Assembly: GCA_031424495.1 (NCBI GenBank)
Contig: JANPHP010000034.1
Span: forward strand, 1 to 64,000
Origin: JADKCL01 sp031424495
Lineage (GTDB): Bacteria > Bacteroidota > Bacteroidia > J057 > JADKCL01
Length of the DNA: 64,000 nt
Direction: 5' to 3'
Part shown: positions 1-8,252 of the stretch, piece after piece
Layout: every line of letters begins with the position of its first letter
Numbering within the stretch: position 1 is the first letter of the stretch
Translations under genes and position numbers: made by a program
Notes under the pieces: generated by a model
Database searches by the model: none
Seen by the model: only the letters and a program-made list of their open reading frames with translations
What the model was told of the DNA's origin: nothing

Positions 1-42
1 CGGCCAGAGGCCGCCGCTCGCAATTTTCATGCGATTGCCCTG

Positions 43-220
43 CGCCATCTCTCGACAGCGGTCCATTCTTGATTTCTAGTCCCTCAGATCCCCAGCAAAA
101 GCCGCGATGGATCCTTGAGGAATTCTTTGACTTTGCAGAGGAAGGTCACTGCCTCCTTGCCGTCGACAAGGCGGTGATCGTAGCTCAGTGCCAAGTACAT
201 GATCGGGCGGATGACGATCT
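43..220 (-). pseudogene. Displaced copy of the sucB 3' end and its terminator
   Basis: Bases 80-220 align without gaps to 1659-1799, the last 46 codons of the intact sucB plus a few downstream bases, with 9 mismatches. The frame and TGA stop (84-86) are kept, and the reading contains the catalytic motif SYDHRLVDG. Seven of the nine differences are silent; the two changes are Tyr to Cys and Glu to Lys. Bases 43-63 resemble the sucB terminator hairpin but with mismatches and no T-run. Similarity stops abruptly at 220, seven bases before the small gene at 227. There is no start and no N-terminal part, so it is not functional. It is best read as a displaced gene end left by integration or recombination next to sucB. 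Confidence 0.85.
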
Positions 221-226
221 CTCAGA

Positions 227-409
227 TCACCCGTCAATCTTTTTGGAATTTCTTAGCGCTTCGGCGGCAAGTACTCGTTTCGCACGCTTCACTGCCAAGG
301 GTTTCCTTTTCTTCAAAAGCAAACTAAAAGCTATGCTTTTCTCTTCCGAAATCGGCATGCTAACAAATTCGATGTCGATGTCTTCGAGTTTTTTGATATT
401 CGGTTTCAT
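227..409 (-). CDS. Small protein of a four-copy tandem family, copy 4
   Basis: A 60-residue protein starting MKPNIKKLEDIDIEF and ending in a Lys/Arg/Ala-rich tail. I do not recognise a named family. It shares the pattern I..LED(V/I)D(V/I)...(S/T)EE..FS..L.KRK with the reading frames at 453-632, 629-814 and 825-1010, so it is the last of four tandem paralogues. The first of these overlaps a GNAT gene. The short charged form and the position next to an enzyme fit an antitoxin-like partner, but that is inference. The chosen ATG keeps the family N-terminus; an open frame extends further upstream without homology. The gene is AT-rich and stops seven bases from the sucB remnant. Confidence 0.6.
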   Translation of the reverse strand: MKPNIKKLEDIDIEFVSMPISEEKSIAFSLLLKKRKPLAVKRAKRVLAAEALRNSKKIDG

Positions 410-452
410 AGCTGATCCTCGAAAGGGTGACGCAAATCCCCCAAACTTCCAC

Positions 453-632
453 TTATCTACGAATCGTCTTGCTCGTTGTATCGCTGGGCTTTTCTGCGTT
501 TGCAGTTCTTGTTTCCCGCAAGCGTTTGCGCTTTTGAAGGAACTCACTGAATCGCAAATGCTGCTCTTCGCTTACCGCCTCAGTAGAAAAGAAAACGTCC
601 ACATCTTCTAGTTTCTCAATTTGTGGTTTCAT
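453..632 (-). CDS. Small protein of a four-copy tandem family, copy 3
   Basis: A 59-residue protein starting MKPQIEKLEDVDVFF, the closest relative of copy 4 (both start MKP.I.KLED(V/I)D). The middle carries SEEQHLRFSEFLQKRKRLR, matching the SEE..FS..L.KRK core. Its ATG overlaps the stop of the broken copy 2 in an ATGA, so the series was once translationally coupled. It is charged and helical in character, with no signal peptide or membrane segment. Function is unknown; an antitoxin-like role alongside the GNAT gene upstream is possible. The frame is intact from ATG to TAA. Confidence 0.55.
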   Translation of the reverse strand: MKPQIEKLEDVDVFFSTEAVSEEQHLRFSEFLQKRKRLRETRTANAEKPSDTTSKTIRR

Positions 633-814
633 AACTTGAATTCTTCAAAGTACCTGTTGCCGAGAATATGGACCCAGTTATTTTTGCGGCTCCCCTCATT
701 GTTTTTCCCTAAGAGCTCGCTCCACTCCTTTCAGAGTTCTTCCGGCGACGGCTTGTTCAAAACGAACAAGCCCACATCCTCATTGAAAATTGGTTTTATT
801 GAATAAAAGACCAT
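629..814 (-). pseudogene. Broken member of the small-protein tandem family, copy 2
   Basis: Reading from ATG at 814 gives MVFYSIKPIFNEDVGLFVLN, then KPSPEEL, a TGA at 731-733, and in the same frame KEWSELLGKNNEGSRKNNW to a stop at 629-631. The layout matches the family (D(V/M) core, then (S/T)P.E, then an amphipathic stretch with Lys), so this is a fourth copy interrupted by one in-frame stop. Its final stop overlaps the ATG of copy 3. It could also be a 27-residue truncated protein. Confidence 0.5.
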
Positions 815-824
815 CAAAATATAT

Positions 825-1010
825 TCAATCCTGCTTGGGCAAATTTTCAGCCTTCCTAGCGAGCAAGGCTTGGGCTCGTTTTTCCTTTTTGGCCGCCGCC
901 TCCTTGCTCAGCTTTATGAATTCGCTTACCTCTTCCTTTTCTTGGGGAGTCAATGCCCTATTAACGACGGCAACATCCATTTCATCCAAAATTTTGTAAT
1001 TCGATCTCAT
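825..1010 (-). CDS. Small protein coupled to the GNAT gene, family copy 1
   Basis: A 61-residue protein starting MRSNYKILDEMDVAVVN, with TPQEKEEVSEFIKLSKEAA in the middle and a Lys/Ala/Arg-rich helical C-terminus. The ATG overlaps the stop of the GNAT gene in an ATGA (1007-1010), so the two are almost certainly translated together. It is the head of a tandem series of four paralogues running to 227. The arrangement enzyme first, tiny charged protein second, resembles toxin-antitoxin or enzyme-regulator pairs, but known GNAT toxins (TacA/AtaT type) pair with an upstream RHH antitoxin, and no RHH motif is evident here. Confidence 0.65.
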   Translation of the reverse strand: MRSNYKILDEMDVAVVNRALTPQEKEEVSEFIKLSKEAAAKKEKRAQALLARKAENLPKQD

Positions 1011-1540
1011 CGTGATTCTCCTCGATAGTATTTATTCACCAAATTTTTTGCTGCCTCTTGCTCAATGATCATTCTGTGTCCACCAATTCTTACGGCACCA
1101 AGCGATTTTTCATAGTGGTCTATTAATTTTGTTTTCGCTATAAACAACACAAATCCTTGATAACCGCAATCAAATGCCTTTTTGCAACAAAAAGCAAACA
1201 AGTTGGCCGCAACTCCGCGATATTGCTTGGTCTTGCCTAGGTTGAATTTAGAATTTTCAATCAAATGAAGATAAATGTGATCCCCTCCGTCAGCAATACT
1301 GATCAATCCGTGCAAAACCTTACGGTTTTCTGTTGTCACTAGTTTGTAGACTTCTTTGTTGATGTCTGAGAGCTCCATTCCCCAATCAAACTTCCACATC
1401 GACTTTTTGATTTGCCCATTGTCATTGGGATACAATCGCTCCACTTCAGTGGCAAAACTCTCCCCTGTCACAGCATTCTCAATGGAATTCGTAATCTTAT
1501 CGATCACGACACCAACTGCACGTTGTTTAGGAGTAGCCAT
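1007..1540 (-). CDS. GNAT-fold acetyltransferase-like protein
   Basis: A protein of 177 residues. The C-terminal half carries a GNAT-like acetyl-CoA segment (KQYRGVAANLFAFCCKKAF, then YEKSLGAVRIGGHRMII), the usual pyrophosphate-binding loop followed by the final strand pair; the loop is not the canonical (Q/R)xxGxG. The N-terminus has no recognised domain. No signal or membrane segment is seen, so it should be cytoplasmic. The substrate is unknown; it could be a protein, tRNA or small-molecule acetyltransferase. ATG at 1540 is preferred over an in-frame TTG two codons earlier. It overlaps the small gene downstream by four bases. Base composition (20 of 60 G/C at 1141-1200) differs sharply from sucB (38 of 60 at 1801-1860), suggesting transfer. 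Confidence 0.65.
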   Translation of the reverse strand: MATPKQRAVGVVIDKITNSIENAVTGESFATEVERLYPNDNGQIKKSMWKFDWGMELSDINKEVYKLVTTENRKVLHGLISIADGGDHIYLHLIENSKFNLGKTKQYRGVAANLFAFCCKKAFDCGYQGFVLFIAKTKLIDHYEKSLGAVRIGGHRMIIEQEAAKNLVNKYYRGESR

Positions 1541-1597
1541 TCCCAAAAATAACGAAAATCAAAGAAAAAAGGAAGGCGAAAAGTTCGGACTCTCCCA

Positions 1598-1628
1598 CAA
1601 AAAAGGCCGCCATCTCTCGACAGCGGCC
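1598..1628 (-). terminator. Intrinsic terminator of sucAB
   Basis: On the minus strand GGCCGC and GCGGCC pair around a 12-base loop and are followed by six T. It lies 35 bases past the sucB stop and is the likely end of the suc transcript. A decayed relative without T-run sits at 43-63. Confidence 0.8.
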
Positions 1629-1662
1629 CATTTCTAATGTCTAATTCCTAATTTCCAATCCC

Positions 1663-2901
1663 TCAAATCCCCAGCAAAAGCCGGGATGGATCCTCCAGGA
1701 ATTCTTTGACTTTGTAGAGGAAGGTCACTGCTTCCTTGCCGTCGACGAGGCGGTGATCGTAGCTCAGCGCCAGGTACATGATCGGGCGGATGACGATCTG
1801 CCCAGCCACGACGACCGGACGATCCACGATGTTGTGCATGCCGAGGATGGCACTTTGCGGCGGGTTCAAGATCGGCGTCGAAAGCATCGAGCCAAACACG
1901 CCACCATTGGTGATGGTAAATGTGCCGCCGCTCATGTCTTCGAGCGTGATCTTGCCTTCGCGGGCTTTAACCGCAAATGCGCCGATCGCTTTCTCCACCT
2001 CCAAGATGCTCATCTTGTGCGCATCACGAATGTTGGGCACGACCAACCCACGGTCAGTGCTCACTGCCACACCGATATCGATGTAGTTGAAGCTCACCAT
2101 GTCGTCGCCGTCGATCTGACTATTGATGTTCGGCACAAATTTCATGGCCTCGCAGCAGGCGCGCACGAAGAAGCCCATGAAGCCGAGGCCTACACCGTGG
2201 ACTTCCTTGAACTTGTCTTTGTACTGCGCACGCAGGTCTTTGATCGCTTGCATGTCCACCTCATTGAATGTGGTGAGCATCGCGGTGTCGTTTTTGGCAC
2301 CGACGAGACGCTCTGCGATGCGCCTGCGCAATACCGTCATTTTTTTGTGCTCGCTTGCGCGGTCGCCCGACAGCTTGGCGGGTGCCTCGACAGGCATTTC
2401 CTTTGCAGCAGGCTGCGCCGGGGTTTGGGCAGCTCCATTGCCACCGCCTTTGACGGCTTCGACCACATCGGCCTTGGTCACGCGGCCATCACGGCCCGTA
2501 CCCACGACAGATTCCTTGGCGACGCCCTGGTCTTTCATCATTTTTTCAGCCGAGACCGAAGCCACGCCTTTGGCGTAGGTGCTCTCTGCTGTAGCCTCCA
2601 CTTTTGCAGCGACCTCGACTGGTTTGGCCTCGACGGCTGGCGCGGCTGTCTTGGGGGCACCTGCAGCTGCGGTGTCAATCTTGGCGATCACCTCGCCGAC
2701 GCGCACGACATCGCCTTCCTTTTTCAGGATTTCGACCTTGCCTTCGCCTTCGGCATTCACGGTGAGCGTGGCCTTGTCTGAATTGATCTCGACCAATTCC
2801 TGGTCCATGGTGACGATGTCACCAGTTTTGACCAGCCATGCACCCAGCTCGACCTCGGTGACCGATTCGCCTGGGGCTGGTGCTTTCACTTCAAGAATCA
2901 T
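1663..2901 (-). CDS. sucB: 2-oxoglutarate dehydrogenase E2, dihydrolipoamide succinyltransferase
   Basis: Core enzyme of the 2-oxoglutarate dehydrogenase complex, moving the succinyl group from the lipoyl arm to CoA in the TCA cycle. The 412 residues show a lipoyl domain at 1-77 with the lipoylated Lys43 in EINSDKATL, an Ala/Pro-rich linker, a peripheral-subunit-binding domain at about 110-150 (ending VGTGRDGRVTKADV), a second linker, and the catalytic domain from about 180 with SYDHRLVDG (active His about 383, Asp about 387) near the C-terminus. Length is normal. It follows sucA after a six-base gap and is clearly cotranscribed. A second copy of its last 46 codons is at 84-220. Confidence 0.96.
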   Translation of the reverse strand: MILEVKAPAPGESVTEVELGAWLVKTGDIVTMDQELVEINSDKATLTVNAEGEGKVEILKKEGDVVRVGEVIAKIDTAAAGAPKTAAPAVEAKPVEVAAKVEATAESTYAKGVASVSAEKMMKDQGVAKESVVGTGRDGRVTKADVVEAVKGGGNGAAQTPAQPAAKEMPVEAPAKLSGDRASEHKKMTVLRRRIAERLVGAKNDTAMLTTFNEVDMQAIKDLRAQYKDKFKEVHGVGLGFMGFFVRACCEAMKFVPNINSQIDGDDMVSFNYIDIGVAVSTDRGLVVPNIRDAHKMSILEVEKAIGAFAVKAREGKITLEDMSGGTFTITNGGVFGSMLSTPILNPPQSAILGMHNIVDRPVVVAGQIVIRPIMYLALSYDHRLVDGKEAVTFLYKVKEFLEDPSRLLLGI

Positions 2902-2907
2902 GCGATT

Positions 2908-5670
2908 TTATGCTTTCGAAAGTTCTTTCTTGGGTTTATCCTTCGATTTTGGGCTGCTGCCCGTGGGCGCGAAGGCGCGCTCCATATTGTGTGCGTGCTC
3001 CTTTTGGTGCACTTTTTTGTAACCCGTTGCTGGGCTGGCACTCTCTGGCCGCGCAATCACTTCCAAGGGAAGGAAACGGGCCTTGCGGAGCAGGAAGGAC
3101 CAGGGGCCCATATTCTCCGGCTCATCTTGCACCCAGCACCACTCCTTGGCGTTTTTGTACTTGGCTTTGAGGCCCTCCAATTGCGCGACGGGCAAGGGAT
3201 AGATCTGCTCCAAGCGCACCACGGCGATATCGCTGCGGCCATCCTCTTGCTGCTTTTTGAGCAGGTCGTAATAAAGCTTGCCAGACACCAACAATACGCG
3301 CTGCACGCTGGCAGCCTTGGCATTGGGATCGTCGATCAACTCTTGGAAACGGCCTTTGGCCAGCTCGGCCATCGTGCTCGTGGCCTCGGGTAGGCGCAGC
3401 AAGCCCTTGGGCGTGAAGACGATCAATGGCACACGAAACTCGCGGTGGAGCTGACGGCGCAACAGGTGAAACATCTGAGCAGGCGTGGTCGGCTGCACAA
3501 TCTGCCAATTGTTGCTGCTGCACATTTCCAAGTAGCGTTCCATCCGGGCGGATGAGTGCTCTGGACCCTGACCTTCATAGCCGTGGGGAAGCAACATCGT
3601 GAGGCCGCTCAAGCGCATCCACTTCTGCTCGGAGCAGGAAATGAATTGGTCGATCATGATCTGGGCGCCGTTGCCAAAGTCTCCAAATTGCGCTTCCCAA
3701 ATCGTCAACGAATTGGGAGAGCTCAGGGAGAAGCCGTACTCGAAGCCGAGAACGGCATATTCGCTCAAGAGCGAATTGTAAATGCTCAGTTTCTGCTCGG
3801 TGCCGAGGTTGTTGAGGGGTACGTACTCCTCCTCGGTCGAATCGATTTTCAGCACGGCGTGGCGGTGGGCAAATGTGCCACGTTCCACATCCTGTCCTGA
3901 TACCCGCACGCCATAGCCTTCTTGCAGCAAGGTGGCGTATGCGAGCAATTCACCCATGGACCAATCCAATCGGTCATTTTTGATCTGCTCTCCGCGCTGT
4001 TCGAAAATCTTGACCACCTTGTCAAAAAACGCCTTGCCTTCGGGCAATGCGATCATTTTCTCGGCCAGCGCTTTGAGTGCCGCAGGTTCGTAGCCTGTGT
4101 CAGGAGACTGTGACCAATCGCTTTCCTGCTCACGGCGAATGCCTTTCCAGACAGACTCGCCAAAGCTATACTTCACAGCCTGCCCATTCTGCTTCACCTC
4201 ATTCAACTGGCTTTGCAGAGAGTCCCGGAATGCTTTGTCCAATTCCTTGTCATAACCTTCGGCCACAACCCCTTGTGCAAGCAAATCCGCATAATAGAGG
4301 TCGCGTGGATTGCGGTGGGCAGCAATGGCCTTGTACAAGGTCGGCTGCGTAAAGCGCGGCTCATCACCTTCATTGTGACCATGACGACGGTAGCACAGCA
4401 GGTCGATGAAGACGTCGCGGTGAAATTCCTGACGGAACTCCATCGCCAATTTGCAGGCAAAGACCACAGCCTCCACGTCGTCTCCATTCACATGAAAGAC
4501 GGGCGAGTTGGTGACTTTGGCAACGTCGGTGCAATAGGTGCTGGTGCGGGCATCGGTATAATTGGTGGTGAAACCCACCTGATTGTTGATGACCATGTGA
4601 ATGGACCCGCCGGCTTGGTAGCCTTCGAGTTCGCTCATTTGGATCTGCTCATAGACGATGCCTTGGGCAGCAATGGCAGCATCGCCGTGGATCAATATCG
4701 GGACGATGGACTTGCGGTTGCCAGCGTATTTTTGATCGAGTTTGGCGCGGGCCTTGCCTTGTGCCACTGGACCCACGGCCTCCAAGTGGGATGGATTGGC
4801 GCAGAGACTCAGGTGCACGGATGCGCCTGAGCGCGAGGTAATGTCGCAAGAGTACCCATGGTGGTACTTCACATCGCCAGCGAAATCGTCGATTTCTTGG
4901 TAATAGCCCTCAAACTCTGTAAAAATCTCGGAGTGGGGTTTTTGCAGAATGTTGACGAGGATGTTCAAGCGACCACGGTGGGCCATGCCGACCACGTATT
5001 CTTGCACGCCCAGTTCAGAGCCCGTTTGGATGACCTCATCGATTGCTGGGATCACCGTCTCAGCGCCCTCGATGGAAAAACGCTTTTCACCGACATACTT
5101 CTTAGCGAGAAAGTCCTCAAAGACCACTGCCTCGTTGAGCTTGGAGAGAATGCGTTTTTTCTGATCTGCCGAGAAAGAAGGCGTGTTGCGCGGGCCTTCC
5201 ATCTTGTTGCGCAGCCAAGCCACGATATGCGGCTCGCGGATGAACATGTATTGCGCGCCGATGTGGTGACAATAGGTGGTCTCCAACATGGCGACGATGT
5301 CGCGCAGCTTGGCGGGGCCGAGATTCACCTCCACGCCTGCCTGAAACACACTGTCCAGATCGGCATCACTGAGGTTGAAGTTTTCAAGTGCAAGCGTGGG
5401 CTCATACTTGCGGCGCTCACGCACAGGGTTGCTCTTAGTGAACAAATGCCCCCGCGAACGGTAGGCATTGATCAGATTGAGTACATATATTTCCTTGACA
5501 TCGCCCGAGGCCGCTGGACGGTCACCATATTCGGTGCGGGCGAAATCAAACCCTTCAAAGAATTTGCGCCAGCCGAAATCCACGCTCTCGGGATCGCTCA
5601 GATATTGCTGATAGACCTGATCGATGTAGCCAGGATCGGCATTGCTCAAATAAGAATAATTAGATGCCAT
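2908..5670 (-). CDS. sucA: 2-oxoglutarate dehydrogenase E1 component
   Basis: Thiamine-diphosphate-dependent decarboxylase that oxidises 2-oxoglutarate and succinylates the E2 lipoyl group. The 920 residues cover the full family length: the N-terminal segment SYLSNADPGYIDQVYQQYL, the ThDP site region with MAHRGRLNILVNI and HYHGYSCDIT-type context (here KYHHGYSCDIT), the helix with VINNQVGFTTNY, RRHGHNEGDEPRFTQP in the active-site loop, and a transketolase-like C-terminal half with GYEGQGPEHSSARMERYL. ATG at 5670. It is the first gene of the sucAB unit; nuoF ends 31 bases upstream and may be in the same transcript. Confidence 0.97.
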   Translation of the reverse strand: MASNYSYLSNADPGYIDQVYQQYLSDPESVDFGWRKFFEGFDFARTEYGDRPAASGDVKEIYVLNLINAYRSRGHLFTKSNPVRERRKYEPTLALENFNLSDADLDSVFQAGVEVNLGPAKLRDIVAMLETTYCHHIGAQYMFIREPHIVAWLRNKMEGPRNTPSFSADQKKRILSKLNEAVVFEDFLAKKYVGEKRFSIEGAETVIPAIDEVIQTGSELGVQEYVVGMAHRGRLNILVNILQKPHSEIFTEFEGYYQEIDDFAGDVKYHHGYSCDITSRSGASVHLSLCANPSHLEAVGPVAQGKARAKLDQKYAGNRKSIVPILIHGDAAIAAQGIVYEQIQMSELEGYQAGGSIHMVINNQVGFTTNYTDARTSTYCTDVAKVTNSPVFHVNGDDVEAVVFACKLAMEFRQEFHRDVFIDLLCYRRHGHNEGDEPRFTQPTLYKAIAAHRNPRDLYYADLLAQGVVAEGYDKELDKAFRDSLQSQLNEVKQNGQAVKYSFGESVWKGIRREQESDWSQSPDTGYEPAALKALAEKMIALPEGKAFFDKVVKIFEQRGEQIKNDRLDWSMGELLAYATLLQEGYGVRVSGQDVERGTFAHRHAVLKIDSTEEEYVPLNNLGTEQKLSIYNSLLSEYAVLGFEYGFSLSSPNSLTIWEAQFGDFGNGAQIMIDQFISCSEQKWMRLSGLTMLLPHGYEGQGPEHSSARMERYLEMCSSNNWQIVQPTTPAQMFHLLRRQLHREFRVPLIVFTPKGLLRLPEATSTMAELAKGRFQELIDDPNAKAASVQRVLLVSGKLYYDLLKKQQEDGRSDIAVVRLEQIYPLPVAQLEGLKAKYKNAKEWCWVQDEPENMGPWSFLLRKARFLPLEVIARPESASPATGYKKVHQKEHAHNMERAFAPTGSSPKSKDKPKKELSKA

Positions 5671-5701
5671 TGCTTTCTTGCAGGGGTTGTCAAATGCACC
5701 G

Positions 5702-6994
5702 TCAGGATACCGCGAATACAGCCTTTTCAGTCACGCGCGCCTCAAAATCGGCACGGAATTTCTTGAGTGCAGAGCGCACAGGCCATGCAGTCGCATCGGC
5801 GAGTGCACAGACAGTACGGCCTTCCATGGTATCGCAAAGATTCAAAAGCACCTCGATGTCGCGTGTGCTCGCTGTGCGGTCCACAAACTTGCGCAAGGTT
5901 TTCACAAACCAGCCCGTTCCTTCGCGGCAAGGCGTACACTGACCGCAAGACTCGTGGTCATAGAACTTGGCGACACGGTAGGTAAATTTCACGATGTCGG
6001 TGTCCTCGTCCAGCACGCACATGCCTGCAGTGCCGAGCACGGAGCCGACGGTGCGCAGAGAGTCACTGTCCATCGTGAGGCCGCTCATGACCTCTTCGCG
6101 GGTCAGGAATGGGCAGGAAGAGCCGCCAGGAACGACCGCTTTGATCTGTTTGCCGTTGCGCACGCCGCCGCCGACTTCATAAATCATGTCGGTGAGTTTC
6201 ATTCCTGAAGGGAATTCATAGACGCCGGGGCGATTCACGTGGCCAGAGATGCCATACAGCAAGGGACCAGGATGCGTTGGTGCACCGATCGACGACCACC
6301 ATTGCGCACCGTGGCGCAAGACCAGCGGCACGTTTGCGAGGGTCTCGATATTGTTGATGGTCGTGGGCTTGCCCCAGAGACCTTTTTGAGCAGGAAATGG
6401 TGGCTTGGAGCGTGGATAAGGGCGATTGCCCTCCAGCGATTCCATGAGCGAGGTTTCCTCGCCACAGATGTAAGCACCAGCTCCTGTGTGGATGAAGACC
6501 TCACAGGAGAAATTGGTTCCAAACAGGTTTTTGCCTGCAAAGCCTTTCATGTAGGCCTCGTCGACGGCGCGCTGCATCACATCGATCCAGTCCATGTATT
6601 CACCCCTGATGTATACATAGGCTGCTTCCATCTCCATGGCGTAGCAGGCGATGATGGCACCTTCGATGAATTGATGGGGGTTGAATTCGTAGATGCGACG
6701 ATCCTTGATCGTGCCCGGCTCTGACTCATCGCCATTGCAGGCGAGGTAGCGTGGCACGCCCTCTTTTTTGGGGGGCATGAACGACCATTTAAGGCCTGCG
6801 TTGAACCCTGCTCCACCGCGCCCCCTGATGTTGGCAGCCTTGACCTCGTCGATCACCTTTTTGGGATCCCAATCAGATGAAGTGACCACCTTGCGCAACA
6901 TTTCGTAGCCGCCGTGTTGTGTGTACACGTCGATCCTGTTCAGGTTGGGGATATCAGGAAGCAATACTTTTTTATACTCTCGCCAGTTTTCCAT
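5702..6994 (-). CDS. nuoF: NADH-quinone oxidoreductase subunit F (NADH/FMN subunit)
   Basis: Entry point of complex I, taking electrons from NADH through FMN to an iron-sulfur cluster. The 430 residues carry the glycine-rich NADH site IRGRGGAGFNAGLKW (about 54-68), the FMN region CNGDESEPGTIKDR, GAGAYICGEETSLMESLEG, and the [4Fe-4S] ligands ESCGQCTPCREG near 350 with a fourth Cys further on (GRTVCALADA). This is the canonical length. Other nuo genes normally flank it (nuoE, nuoG) but none is next to it here; the neighbours are sucA and lspA. A NAD-linked hydrogenase or formate dehydrogenase beta subunit is a less likely reading, as no partner subunits are adjacent. Confidence 0.93.
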   Translation of the reverse strand: MENWREYKKVLLPDIPNLNRIDVYTQHGGYEMLRKVVTSSDWDPKKVIDEVKAANIRGRGGAGFNAGLKWSFMPPKKEGVPRYLACNGDESEPGTIKDRRIYEFNPHQFIEGAIIACYAMEMEAAYVYIRGEYMDWIDVMQRAVDEAYMKGFAGKNLFGTNFSCEVFIHTGAGAYICGEETSLMESLEGNRPYPRSKPPFPAQKGLWGKPTTINNIETLANVPLVLRHGAQWWSSIGAPTHPGPLLYGISGHVNRPGVYEFPSGMKLTDMIYEVGGGVRNGKQIKAVVPGGSSCPFLTREEVMSGLTMDSDSLRTVGSVLGTAGMCVLDEDTDIVKFTYRVAKFYDHESCGQCTPCREGTGWFVKTLRKFVDRTASTRDIEVLLNLCDTMEGRTVCALADATAWPVRSALKKFRADFEARVTEKAVFAVS

Positions 6995-7111
6995 TGCCGA
7001 TCTTAAGATCTATACAGATTGGTGGGAAAGTTAGTGAAGATTTTTCACATCTAGCCGAATAGAAGGCTTTTTTTGGGGAATGGAAGGTGGATCAGGCCGT
7101 TGCGCTTGTGA

Positions 7112-7822
7112 TCAATGCGTTTGCTCAGCGCTTGGAGTTTCGGTATGGACCATGTCATGGGTCATTTCCTCGCCATCTTCTTCGTTGTCTGCATCCCCTG
7201 CCGCCTTGCCCAGCTTGAAATAGCGCCGCTGGAAAATGATGATTGCGATGATGCCCATCGTGATTGCTGCATCCGCGACATTGATCACGGGTAATAGATT
7301 CAACTCAATCCCTAGGAATTTGCCATGGATCAGGTTGATGTAAATCATGTCGACGACTCGGCCATGGAGCAATCCGCCTTCGTAGTCGTTGATTCCCGCA
7401 AACCAAACCCCATAAAATACGCGGTCGATGATATTGCCCACTGCACCACCCAAAATCATCGCCAAAAAATAGGGCAATGAGGATCGGGTATGCTTCACCA
7501 ATTGCAAGAGGTAGATGATGACCACCACGGCTAGAATCGAAAATAGCGTGAGGACAAGCTTTGCCGTCTCATCAGACAATTCGATCCCGATTTTGGCCAT
7601 GAGGTCTCCGATCGTAAGCCCAAAAGCGGCGCCTTTGTTTTCGATGAAGTTGATGCGGGCAAACTCTCCGACCACCTTGATCTCTTGATAAGGATGCATG
7701 GAAAATTTCACCACGAGCTTCACAACCTGATCGACCAATATGACCAGAAATGCAAACCAGAAGTATTTGTAATCGGCAAAGAGGCGCCTGAGGGCACCGT
7801 CTTCGCTGCCTTCATCAGGCAT
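7112..7822 (-). CDS. lspA: Lipoprotein signal peptidase (signal peptidase II)
   Basis: Inner-membrane aspartyl protease that removes signal peptides from lipidated prolipoproteins. Four membrane helices are visible. The family motifs are present: NKGAAFGL, then GNIIDRVFYG and NVADAAITMG, giving the two catalytic Asp. At about 236 residues it is longer than the usual 160-170: there is an extra N-terminal stretch before the first helix, an insertion between the two catalytic motifs, and an acidic cytoplasmic C-terminal tail after about residue 205. ATG at 7822 is preferred; an in-frame TTG at 7843 would add seven residues. Several lipoproteins in this window are likely substrates. Confidence 0.92.
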   Translation of the reverse strand: MPDEGSEDGALRRLFADYKYFWFAFLVILVDQVVKLVVKFSMHPYQEIKVVGEFARINFIENKGAAFGLTIGDLMAKIGIELSDETAKLVLTLFSILAVVVIIYLLQLVKHTRSSLPYFLAMILGGAVGNIIDRVFYGVWFAGINDYEGGLLHGRVVDMIYINLIHGKFLGIELNLLPVINVADAAITMGIIAIIIFQRRYFKLGKAAGDADNEEDGEEMTHDMVHTETPSAEQTH

Positions 7823-7862
7823 CTGCTGTGGAGCGTCGTTCAAGGAGGGATAGGTCTATCGG

Positions 7863-8246
7863 CTATCGTTTCGGCTGCTGATCACGCTTGGCTTCGATGC
7901 TCAGCTCGGTGTGCGGCACCGCACGCAAGCGGTCTTTGGCGATGAGCTTGCCGGTTTCTTTGCAACGGCCATAGCTGCCATTTTCGATGCGGGCGAGTGC
8001 ACGCTCCAGTGCGCCGATAAATTTCATCTGCCGAGCCATGAACATTTCGGTCTGCTCCTTTTCCAAGGTATCGCTCCCAAAGTCGGTCATGTTGTAGCCG
8101 TCTGCCGATGTCAAGTTTGAGTCTTGCATGCTCCCTACGAGCTCCTTGTATTCTAGTCGCGCAACGTCGAGTTTCTCGTTGATAAGCACGCGAAACTCTT
8201 CCAGCTCAGCTTTGCTGTAGAAATTTTTCTCTTTTGCGTCTTCCAT
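7863..8246 (-). CDS. TraR/DksA-like protein with a degenerate zinc finger
   Basis: A 127-residue protein with the DksA/TraR layout: an N-terminal coiled coil (residues 1-85, including DFGSDTLEKEQTEMFMARQM) and a C-terminal finger region YGRCKETGKLIAKDRLRAVP. DksA acts on RNA polymerase through its secondary channel, with ppGpp. Only one Cys of the finger remains, so zinc binding is unlikely; Bacteroidota relatives often show this. The coiled-coil tip is acidic. The gene lies seven bases after ileS and before lspA in the same direction, an arrangement ileS-dksA-lspA that suggests one operon. Confidence 0.85.
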   Translation of the reverse strand: MEDAKEKNFYSKAELEEFRVLINEKLDVARLEYKELVGSMQDSNLTSADGYNMTDFGSDTLEKEQTEMFMARQMKFIGALERALARIENGSYGRCKETGKLIAKDRLRAVPHTELSIEAKRDQQPKR

Positions 8247-8252
8247 AGCTAC

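Noticed and set aside
43..220. sucB duplicate as a simple assembly error
   Set aside because: Nine differences, seven silent, and divergent flanks argue for a real second copy, though only long reads would settle it.
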